A stretch of 64,000 nt of DNA, taken from positions 2,108,001 through 2,172,000 of the forward strand of contig JABYQQ010000002.1 of the NCBI GenBank assembly GCA_022605405.1, given 5' to 3'. The DNA is from Earliella scabrosa. Its lineage: Eukaryota; Basidiomycota; Agaricomycetes; Polyporales; Polyporaceae. The notes under the pieces were generated by a model that ran no database searches, was not told the origin of the DNA, and worked only from the letters and a program-made list of their open reading frames with translations. This document shows positions 55,000-64,000 of the stretch, in pieces. A program made the translations under genes and the position numbers. Each line of letters opens with the position of its first letter. Position 1 is the first letter of the stretch.

Positions 55000-56062
55000 A
55001 TACAGTGAAGTATTGACCGGGTTCGTATGTCGTGGATCGATAAGCAACGTTGCGAGGCTTATAGAGGTTGTCCTTCAGGGGGATCACGGTGGCTGTTCAC
55101 CACCGTCGTCATAAGGACGAGGAAGCGCCGCTCGGCCAAGACATAGCCACAACTCAGCCTTCCGGCTATTCGCGAACTTGCGGAGGTTTGCCGCAAAACC
55201 CGAAGGCAACCAGTGCGCTTTCCACTTCCGATGGACCATATGTATGCTGACGGGAGGGCGATGCGAGAAGTTGGAGTCATCACAGGGCAAAGCTGCATGA
55301 GGTAAGTAGCGTGCAATTTGATGAGCTTGTGAAACCAGCCTGAGGAGAGCACCGGCGGACGGGATACAGGAGCGCGATCTACGAAGGTGCTTTCACGGTG
55401 CCAGCTGCACGTATGTCCCCGTCACAGACGAGCTATGTGTCGAGCGAGAGATGACACAGCTGGTGGGCGAAGTAAGATCAAGTAAGTATTGGATGACCAT
55501 CTGATCCGTCCTCGATAGTGTGAATGCGAAGTCTACCACAGTTCGCACCATCGGGGGTTCAAGCGAGGGGAAGAATCCAGCGTGTGTCGCGTCGGGATCA
55601 GACTTATAAACGCTTACATAAGTACTCTAACAAGATGACCGCGGACGCCGAGGACCAAGTCGTTCACTCGTCCTGTCCGTACTTACCACTACCTCTACCT
55701 CCGGTCTGGGTGCACGAGGGGAAGTACGATGACTCGACCTTCGTCAAACTACTATCGCAATGATTCTGAAGGAATAAATCGGAACAGTGAATTTATTGTG
55801 CGTAACCTACTACCAGACGAGTCGAAGCTACTACAGTTTACCAGTGACATAGGGAGAGGACATCGCGATGCGAAATAAGTGCTAGTTGTATGCTTTCGGA
55901 GAGATAGTGTAGTGTAGTATGTGAGTTGTAGAGATAGTGTGTCAGTAAGTAGTGTGGAGTACAAGAGTCGTTGCCTCAAGCTCGCGCTCGTGTCCGCTCC
56001 CGGCGGGCACGAGGGGCAAGACGTTGACCCTGTAACAGTAGTGATGTATTGAACGATCCATC
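55000..56062. other. Upstream of phospholipase C and 3' flank of the next gene
   Basis: Possible N-terminal exons of the phospholipase C gene may hide at 54955-55400 (minus), but none can be proven. A 42-codon plus-strand frame at 55635-55763 (MTADAEDQVVHSS...) is too short to call. Confidence 0.35.
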
Positions 56063-57509
56063 TCAGAAGGACGTGACGCGCTTCTGCTTCTTCACCCGCA
56101 GCTTGCGCATCCACCCAGAGACCTTCGCGATCACCTGCTTGCGTGTGCTCGCCTGCTTGACGGGTGCGGCGGTGGCGGCGGCCGGCGGACTAAGGAAGGC
56201 CGCCACTCTACGCTTGAGGGGAGTCGAGGGAGTGGAGTGGCAGGTGGTGGTGGATAGGTAGTCTATGGCGAAGTTGCTACTAGTGTCGCCGTCGGAGAGC
56301 AGGTCGACCTGGATTGGGATGCTGAGCGGGAGCATGCTGATCTTGCTGGCGCAGTACGAGCCGCCGCTGAAGGTGAGGTCGTCTTCGAAGTCGTCTGAGG
56401 ACTGAGAGAAGTCGAAGAAGGTGCTCGCTGCGGGTGACGAGGGCTCCATAGATGAATCGTCATCGTCGAAGTGGCTGATGAGGGACGTGATGCTGTCTTC
56501 GATGCAGGGTGCGGAGCTGGCGTCGCAGATGTTGACCGGGGTGCCAGGTGTCGAGGTCGAGTGAACTGCTCCAGCGACGAAGACAGAGACGGCGTTGTTC
56601 GAGAGATCGACAGAGATGGCGCCAGAGAGAGCTTGAACGCGGTAGTACGTGTGTGCGTAGGCTGAGACAAGGTCCGAAGTCGTGTAGATCTCGAAGAAGA
56701 TAGGGTTCGGAGCGATGTGGACGAGAACGAGTCCTAGGGGGATCGGTAAGCTACCTATCAGGGGTAGAACGAGTAAGGTTATTTCTCACCGAGAACCTGC
56801 GAACGACGAGATTGTTGCAACGCGACTTCGAGGGCATCCGTACGCTTGATGAGCTCTCCTTGGAATCGCGGGGTGCATGCTTCGATGGGGGCAACCTAGA
56901 TGAACATACGATGAGCAGGGGACTTCGAGCAAGAAGACCTATGAACGAACCCACCTTGCCGACTCTGCTGAACGCGTCCCCAAAAGAAGCGACCCAGAGA
57001 CGATAGAGCGTATCACAGTATACCCGCGCAAGCTCGGACGCGGCCATCGCCACCCAGACCGTGCCGAAGAAGGGTGCGGCAAGCGTCCAGACGAGAACAG
57101 GCGCGGACCAGATCACGAACGACTGGATCCCGGTCGCGATACCAGACATGAGGCGTCCCAGGACGATGCCCAGATGCCCGACGGTGAGGGTGACGGTCGC
57201 CCGCGTCGCCGAGTAGATGCGTTGAGAGACGGCGTGGAAGGTGTCCTGGTGAGAGCGAAGGGCGGAAATGCCACGGCTGAGGAGGCGGAACAGCTTCGCG
57301 ATGGTGGAGATGACGCAGATGCAGCCGGAGACGACGGTCCTAACGATGACGCAAAGTGATTCGAGGGCCAGAATCGCCAAGATGAGGAACACGATTGAGG
57401 ACTCGGAGGCGAGGGCTGGAGCGGCGGTGTGGGGGTTGGCGGGGATGAAGAAAGGAGACATGAGGAAGGCGAGACACGCCATCCAGACGGTCGTGCTGAA
57501 TCCGAACAT
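56063..57509 (-). CDS. Membrane/acidic-tail family protein, third type
   Basis: Function unknown. Minus-strand exons: 56955-57509, 56790-56895, 56063-56754, joined by GT-AG introns; 450 residues. Hydrophobic stretches: FSTTVWMACLAFLMSPFF, IVFLILAILALESLCVIVRT, LGIVLGRLMSGIATGIQSFV and LVWTLAAPFFGTVWVAMAAS. A signature NPIFFEIYTTSDLVSAYAH links it to the gene at 46299. The C-terminal part is acidic (FDDDDSSME, SSDDFEDDLTF) and ends in a basic cluster (RKLRVKKQKR). The promoter cassette is shared with the 32107 and 36753 genes, which ties the whole family together. The ATG at 57509 is 100 nt below a TATATAA. Confidence 0.68.
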
Positions 57510-57609
57510 GGCGCAGAAACAGGTGTCCAGAGGATCTACGCGCGGGATGAAGCTGAGCGGGGATGAGGGAGGAGGAGTTCTGTACGGTCCCAAGTCGAGC
57601 GTGCGGGGC

Positions 57610-57732
57610 TTATATACCCCCAAGACGCGTCGCGGTTTGCGGTCACGTTTGTTTGTTAACGATCGACGCACTCGCGTCGCGCCAGTAAGGTTTGCGAGGG
57701 GCGTGACCGCCCCTCCGACGTTGTTCGCTTCC
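57610..57732 (-). promoter_or_regulatory. Shared promoter cassette, 56063-57509 gene
   Basis: On the minus strand a block (57732-57624) almost identical to 33434-33330, including GATCGACGCACTCGCGTCGC (one base different) and AAACGTGACCGCAAACCGCG, followed by TATATAA at 57616-57610. Confidence 0.7.
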
Positions 57733-58315
57733 GGGTCCCTCGCTGGCACAAGCGCCTAAACTTCTTTCGTGAACTTCAACCATCTCGCCCGTAGAACGCA
57801 GGGCCGCAAGGCACCGAAAGGCAGAAGCTCGGGCAGAGTAACAAGCTTTCATTGATGTGGATAAGCCTAATGGTACTAGTGCCAGTGTAGCGTGCTGTAA
57901 GTGAATATGTTAGCCATATAGCCTGAGCTACCCGCGGAGAACTCACATGTGTACCCGCTCGACCGGCGGTGGGAAAAGCCTAGGATGCAGTCTTGGGGGG
58001 AGAGGGGCGGATACATCGACAGAGTCGTTACTGACATAAGAATACGACTACTACAAGACAGCAGACGTGAGACATGAGACGACACGAAAGTTGCGACGAA
58101 CACGACAGCGAGCGAGAGAGACAGAAACACAAACGACTACAGCTCCTCGAGCTCCACGTACACCCTTGGTACACCGTACAACAGCCTGGAGATAGAGGGA
58201 GAGAGAGTTGGTGCATCGTATGTGGTACAGCGAGGGAAGAGGTATGCGGTATATGCAAGGATTCGGAATGGGGAATCGGATCAAGTCGTAGAGGCACGCG
58301 CTGCGGCGGGGACTG
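57733..58315. other. Intergenic and 3' flank
   Basis: No gene supported between the membrane-family promoter and the stop of the first kinase gene. Confidence 0.4.
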
Positions 58316-60136
58316 TCATGAGCTCGTGTACTCAAAGTCCGGGAAGCGATCCCCATACGGGTCCGGCACGATCTCCCCATACCGCGCCGACGCACTATCC
58401 TCAGGATACCGCTCGAACCTGCGCCCCATCCGCGCGTCAGCACACAGCAGCAGAAGAGCACGACAAGATGACAAGGCACGCACGCGCTCGCATCCCCGTC
58501 GCTCGAGATCTTGGGCAGATACGGCGCGGTGATCTCCCGCCTGAGGAGCTTGTTCCAGTCGACCTCTGCGAACCACGGGTGCGCGAACACGTCGCCCGCG
58601 CCGTGCTGCATGTTCCCGAACCGCTTCGACGGGTCGCGCTCCATGAACTTGAGGATCAGGTCCGTCGCGTTCGGGTGGAACGCGGGCCACTTGATGCACG
58701 CCGGCCCCCGCGCGATCTTCTCGTACAGGACGACGGGGGAGATGTCCGGCTCGTGGAAGGGCGGAAGGCCGGAGAGCATCTCGAAGATGAGCACCCCGAG
58801 CGCGTACCAGTCCACGCTCTTGTTGTACCGCGCGTTGCTGATGATCTGCGAGGTAAGCCCGGTCAGCGAACGGGAGGAGTAGACAAGCGCGGGTGTTGAA
58901 CAGGGCGGACCTCGGGCGCCAGGTAATCCGGGGTGCCACAGAGCGTCCAGACGGTCGTCTGGCACTGTTTTGCAAATCCGAAATCGGCGATCTTGATGTG
59001 GCCGTCGTAATTGAGCAGGATGTTTTCCGGCTTTAGGTCTCGGTAGATGATGTCTTTGCCGTGGAGGTAGTTGAGCGCGAGTGCGACTTCCGCTGCGTAG
59101 AACTTGGCTACGGGATCTGGGAAGCGCTGAACGAATGGTGAGCTGAAACCAGAGCAGAGAGCGGCATGCCGACACACATTTGATCGTCGGAGCAATGTGA
59201 ACAGCTCTCCGCCTGGCACAAAGTCCATGACCATGTAGAGGTTCGAACTATCCTGGAAGGCGCCCCATAGATTGATGATGAACGGGTGTTGCACCGCCTG
59301 GAGCATCTCCTGTTCGTTGCGTGTATGCGACTCCTGTTTCATTCGCACGATCTTGTCCTTGTTCAGGACCTTGATGGCATAAAATCGGAGATTGTGTTTG
59401 CTGCGTACTGGAAGTTTAACGGAGCGTTAGATGAGGGTGGACATAAGACGGGCCGGGGCAGCGTCAAAGAAAGCGATGAAGGCAATATGAACAGGTTGAG
59501 TGCCTTCCCTGCCTCAATCAAATGACGGATGCGAACGCTGAGTGCGAAGATCATCTGCGGACGTGACAGCCATCTGAACTATCCTTAGGCCGTTGCGCGA
59601 GGCATTGCTCATGGCGAGCGGCCTGTACGAGTCTGATTCTGCACGCGCAGAAGGGATCCGGCGAGTCGAGAGGGTACACTAGGAGCAGGAACGAGATGGT
59701 GAAGGACTCGCGAACCAAAGTGTGGCTGGTGCGGTGATAAGATGGACGGAAAGAAGTTGCATGTGAAACGAACGGTTCGCGTGGGGATGCAGGGGACAGC
59801 ACGATGGTGCTCCTGGAGGCAGAGAAGAACAAGGGGCAGAGGAGCCAACTCACCTAGGTGTACCCTGCCGAAGCTCCCCGTTCCCAACGTACGTTGTATG
59901 ATGAAGTCGGATAGGCGATATGAGCCTTTCGACCGGCGAACCTGGAGCTCCTCCGTCTGTATGGGCTGGATCTCCGACTGCTCCTTCACCCAATCTTGTG
60001 TGTGCACGGATGTCCGCTGCGTCGATATGGAGCCGCGCGGTTCGTAGGAGAGGGTAGATGCGGCTGACGAGGACGAGGAGGAGTCCGCTGCGCGATGATG
60101 CGGAAGGTGGAGTTTTGAGGCCATTTTCCTGATCAT
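58316..60136 (-). CDS. cAMP-dependent protein kinase catalytic subunit A
   Basis: Ser/Thr kinase of the PKA type, active in cytosol and nucleus when released by the regulatory subunit. Minus-strand exons: 59854-60136, 59178-59407, 58911-59126, 58484-58845, 58316-58418; 397 residues (393 from the second ATG at 60124). The Gly loop GTGSFGRV is at 85-92, the ATP lysine is Lys107 (YAIKVL), the catalytic Asp201 is in [12 protein letters not shown] is at 219-221, and the activation loop is [16 protein letters not shown]. The AGC tail ends FPDFEYTSS, keeping the FxxF pocket motif. The Ser-rich N-terminus is typical of fungal PKA. Intron 1 (446 nt) is far longer than other introns here. It faces the second PKA gene. 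Confidence 0.94.
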
Positions 60137-61073
60137 AGGGTGCAGGAGAGGACGTGCAATGCGCTCTGCGCTGGCGACGTCGCGGACGGCGAGAGGAGGG
60201 AGGAGAGGGTGGGAGGATGGGAGTGAAGGGGAAGGCAGATGAGGACCTCAACGACCATTGTTGTGCGGGCGCTACGCGGCTGGGCCCAGATGTCATCTTT
60301 GTCTTCCGCATTTGGACGCGGCAACGAGCGCGACCTTGTTCCTCCTCGGTCTTGTCCCTCGCGTCCGTCGCGCGCCGACGCAGCGGCATGCGGGTGTAGA
60401 GCGCGACGGCCGCGAGGAGCGCAAGGCCAGCGAGGACGCAGGACGTGCGCAGACTGTGGCCAATGTGGACTGGCCACTGCCACGCGAGGGCGCTTCCCTT
60501 CCCTGCATCCAGCACGCATCTCTCCTCCGCTCCACGCGCAGTGATCCTCTTCTTTCACCCGCTCTAAGTACTTACGACACGCAAGCCAGGCAGACTCGGA
60601 GACGGCGCTGGAGCTGGCACAGGCACAGGCCTCCGCTGCCCTTGATCATCTCGGAGCAACGCGTACATCTCACCGTGCGGCGTCGACGAGACTCCGGAAT
60701 CATGCATGCGACTATCACCAGCAAATGTGCCTTCGAGGCTTCGACGCCCTCGTGCGACCGTCAGAGACGATGCTGGCTGCTCGGGCAACGCACACCGCAC
60801 TCGACGCCACGGCTACGGTCGCTCAGCGTGTGCGAGCGCCATGTCGCCGTCTCTGGCGGAAACCATCGTACGGCCCTCCTTCCATTCCACCCGAGCCCAG
60901 CGGTGATACCGGCAGCCATTCCTACTCGCTGCCTCTCTCCCTGCGCTCATGCGTAAAAAAGATGTCATCGCCTTCCTCAACCACACGGCGATCGTAGCAA
61001 ACAATCCAGGCCCTCTTCAAGACTCCGTCCGCTCTCGTACCTTAGCCCTCCGCATGAAACCATATCCTTCGCC
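60137..61073. promoter_or_regulatory. Divergent promoter region between the two PKA genes
   Basis: 937 bp between the two start codons, so each gene's control region must lie here (or in the long first introns). No TATA box is evident on either side. The region is GC-rich and contains many open frames on both strands (for example 60133-60558 minus), which I take as shadows. A minus-strand stretch with a membrane-like segment (SCVLAGLALLAAVALYT, near 60380-60440) is the only mildly protein-like piece. Confidence 0.5.
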
Positions 61074-63006
61074 ATGGACTCTCTGCACCCTTCGCAGGCG
61101 GCCGACGCGTCTTCCTCCGCGTCCACACCGTCCTCTCTGCCGCATGCCTCGTCGCACAACTCCATGTCATCCGAACGGACCCGGGTCTATACGCAGGAAT
61201 GGGTCAAGGAGCAAATGGAGATCTGCTCGCCCGTACCCTCAGAACACACCCAACGTCGACGGTCAAGCGGCGGATACCATCTTTCGGACTTCGTCATCTA
61301 CCGCACACTGGGAACGGGCAGCTTCGGCAGAGTGCACCTTGGTGAGTAACGCATCCTGCACGTTAGGCCCGAGCTCTTCGACTCGTCGTCTGTCATCGGC
61401 ATGGAGTTCGCACGTTCTTCAAATCTGTCTTCTATCTGTGATGGACGCTCTGCGTTCAGATGCGCTCGGAGGCACGCTCTCGATGCCCACGGCCTGTTCT
61501 CTTCCGAGGCGCTTGGTCACTTCAGACCGCGATGATAGAAGCCCAAAACTATGTTATGCGTCTATCTTGAAGGTTCTTATTGCTTGGAGGCTGAAGCTAC
61601 GCCTCGATGAATCGCATATACCCAACCTGCTACGTATCCTGGAGACTGTCTGCATGCATATATCCACATCGTGTTCTTTGGACAATGCGGCGACCAGAGC
61701 GTGTTGCATTGTTCCCTCGGCACTGTCCAGAGTTACCCAAGGCTCGTTGCGCCTAAACCGCGCGGCGTAAAGAGTGACGGCCCAGTCCCTGAGCTTCTCA
61801 AGCCCCCCGCTTGTTCTACTTGCCATTGACGCATATACCTCACCAGCACGCTGCAAAACGGACCTCCGTTTCTACGCGATCAAGGTCCTCAACAAGGAGA
61901 AGATCGTACGGATGAAACAGGAGTCGCACACGCGCAACGAACAGATGCTTCTCCAGGCGGTGCAGCACCCATTCATCATCACCCTCTGGGGCGCCTTCCA
62001 AGACACCTCGAACCTCTACATGGTCATGGACTTCGTCCAGGGTGGCGAGCTCTTCAGCCTCATCCGGCGAGCGAATGCAAGCGCCCCATAATCACCTCTT
62101 GCTGATCCTCACATGGGCTAACGCACGCTCGACTCTTCAGCGCTTCATGGACCCAGTCGCGAAGTTCTACGCGGCCGAGGTCGCGCTCGCGCTCAACTAC
62201 CTCCACACGCATGACATCATCTACCGCGACCTCAAGCCCGAGAACATCCTGCTCACCGGCAACGGCCACATCAAGCTCGCAGACTTCGGCTTCGCAAAGC
62301 CGTGCGTGACGACCGTCTGGACGCTCTGCGGCACCCCAGACTACCTCGCGCCCGAGGTACGTGCGTGCAGCGCCTACTAGTCCCCCTAGTCCCCCTACTC
62401 CCCCTGCGTCTCCCCGCACTCAGTGGCCCACGCCTGACCGCGCCCCTCGCAGATCGTCAGCGGCGGGCGGTACAACAAAAGCGTGGACTGGTACGCGCTC
62501 GGCGTGCTCATCTTCGAGATGCTCACCGGGCTCCCGCCGTTCTACGAGCCGGGCCTCTCCCTGCTCGTCCTGTACGACAAGATCCTGCGCGGGCCGGCGT
62601 GCATCGCGTGGCCGCCGGACGCGAGCCCGGACGCGGCGGACCTGGTGCTGCGCCTGATGGAGCGCGACCCGTCGAAGCGGTTCGGAAACATGCAGCACGG
62701 TGCGGGGGACGTGTTTGCGCACCCGTGGTTCGCGGTCGTGGATTGGGGGAAGATGCTGAGGATGGGGTATGACCCGCCGTATGTCCCGAGGGTGCTGGGC
62801 GATGGGGACGCGAGCGCGTGAGTGTTTTTTCCTCTTTTTGCTGGGTTGGTAAGCGGTGTGCGGTGAACGGTGCTGATGCGGCGGGGGTTTGGTTTGTTTG
62901 AAGGTTCGAGGCATACCCGGAGGACGGCGCGTCGGAGCGCTATGGCGAGATCACGTCCGACCCGCATGGTGACCAGTTTCCGGAGTTCGAGTATACGAGC
63001 GTGTGA
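61074..63006 (+). CDS. cAMP-dependent protein kinase catalytic subunit B
   Basis: Second PKA catalytic subunit, head-to-head with the first. Exons: 61074-61341, 61847-62076, 62141-62356, 62453-62817, 62904-63006; 393 residues. Exon sizes match gene A exactly for exons 2, 3 and 5, and introns lie at the same places. Motifs: GTGSFGRV, Lys102 in YAIKVL, Asp196 in [28 protein letters not shown], tail FPEFEYTSV. The N-terminus carries RRRSSGG (61-67), itself a PKA-type phosphorylation site. Intron 1 is 505 nt. Intron 2 starts GC (GCAAGC at 62077), a non-canonical but accepted donor. Divergence from gene A in the C-lobe ([20 protein letters not shown]) shows that the duplication is not recent. Confidence 0.94.
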
Positions 63007-64000
63007 TCCATCCTGAACGATGTGATCACCATCCAAGTGTCCTATCCCGCACCACTTCCTGCATCGTGGCTCGTGCATCTACTATAGTAATATCGCGCTT
63101 TTGCGTTTGCTGACCGGCGACACAGTTCCTTGTATATACCCTGCATTTATATCCCGCGGAACGCCCACCCGCTATCCCCGAACCGTTATTTCGTCCCTCA
63201 AGCTATGCGGCGTCTCATTCCTCAAGTCCCTAAGATCGACCTTGCGATACCTCGCCGCACTGATCCTCATGCCGCAAGTGCAACGGGCGTACGATCTCCA
63301 AGGCATCCAGAGCAATGTCCGACTGGCATCGCGCGGCAACTCGCACGCTCCTCCCGCTGAGACGCACACGGCAGTCCAGTCCAGGGCTGCGAAAATGTCG
63401 GTGACATGATGGACGACGGATGTCGCCGCTCGCGGTGGTCCGCGTCAATCTTATGCAGGGCCGTGACAAATCAGATGCGCTCGGGATGGTGGCTATTTAC
63501 CGGACCGTGACAAAGGACCCGGGACGGTCGTATCGACGACGCAGAAGGTGAATTACCTTGACGGTGGCCTGGCCTCCTGGCCTATGGTTTGTATACGTGG
63601 ACGATCCCTTCGCTCACTAGCGACCATCCGTTACGAGATCCCCGCTTGAACGGCCGAACTGTCATCCACTCCGCCACAGGATCGAGGCGACGCATCTGCC
63701 ATGTCGCTGACGTGCTGTGGGTCGTGAGCCCGCACGGCCACAACGTAGGGAGCATACAAAACGCATCGGTTGCTCGCACTCACCACCTCGACATAAGCAC
63801 TTCCTTTCCCATCCTGATTCCCTGCGCCGGGCAAGGCATGCTCTGGATACCCCACCGTGGTGTACGTGGAATCCCTCAGCCGCGTCCGGTCCACAACACT
63901 CCGCCTTGGTCCACGCTGTTCACAGCCAGAGGCTCAACCCTTCCTCTCCCCCACCGCCGCGCCGCTGACTCATCCTCGTCTTCATTGTCGTCCGCGCGGT
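63007..64000. other. Downstream flank, nothing certain
   Basis: Short overlapping frames on both strands, none resembling a known family; a gene may begin beyond the window edge. A tRNA was considered near 63600-63700 and not supported. Confidence 0.35.

Noticed and set aside
60133..60558. Membrane-like frame between the PKA genes
   Set aside because: Overlapped by equally long frames on both strands in very GC-rich DNA; no splice logic or known motif.
63590..63700. Possible tRNA on the minus strand
   Set aside because: A GGCGGAGTGGATG-like stretch recalls an A box, but there is no GGTTCRANY B box and no cloverleaf could be drawn.

Overview
The window looks like genomic DNA of a wood-decay (white-rot) basidiomycete, most likely a polypore. 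Genes carry many short introns of roughly 45-60 nt, coding sequence is GC-rich, and the most recognisable genes are secreted class II fungal haem peroxidases, found only in Agaricomycetes. No rRNA, tRNA, CRISPR array or bacterial-type operon was seen.

Region 1 (1-25100) is a ligninolytic peroxidase island. Five paralogous genes (VP1-VP5; VP1-4 on the plus strand, VP5 inverted) each have six exons of identical size (61/205/135/122/562/13 nt) and encode a 365-residue precursor. All keep the exposed catalytic tryptophan and the haem residues. Four keep the complete three-acid Mn(II) site, so they fit versatile peroxidases; VP3 has Ser in place of the third acid. All share one promoter layout (GCACGGT-type block, inverted CCAAT box, TATAAAAG) and a 3' motif (GTTTCGCACTGGG), and each has the same degenerate coding relic 1.1-1.5 kb upstream, so the duplicated unit was larger than the gene. 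Between VP1 and VP2 lie a decayed F-box gene and a 698-bp Mutator-like non-autonomous transposon with a perfect 9-bp target duplication. A large unknown gene (18674-22058) lies between VP4 and VP5.

Region 2 (25100-38350) has an F-box relic, an unknown 762-codon gene, and a 1.87-kb inverted repeat. Each arm carries one copy of an uncharacterised membrane protein gene with an acidic tail. Between the arms sits a DUF6534-like membrane protein gene that appears broken.

Region 3 (38669-44144) is a transposon-like block with terminal inverted repeats of about 480 bp. The left repeat is split by a 797-bp insertion flanked by AATA.

Region 4 (44319-63006) is a normal gene neighbourhood: an NmrA-like NAD(P)-binding protein, two more relatives of the membrane protein family, a macrodomain protein, an intact F-box protein, a short phosphoinositide phospholipase C, and two divergently transcribed cAMP-dependent protein kinase catalytic subunits. 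The last 1 kb shows nothing certain.

The least described element is the membrane/acidic-tail family (four members). Three of them share a conserved promoter of about 105 bp. All gene models are read by eye from splice signals and frame, without transcript support.
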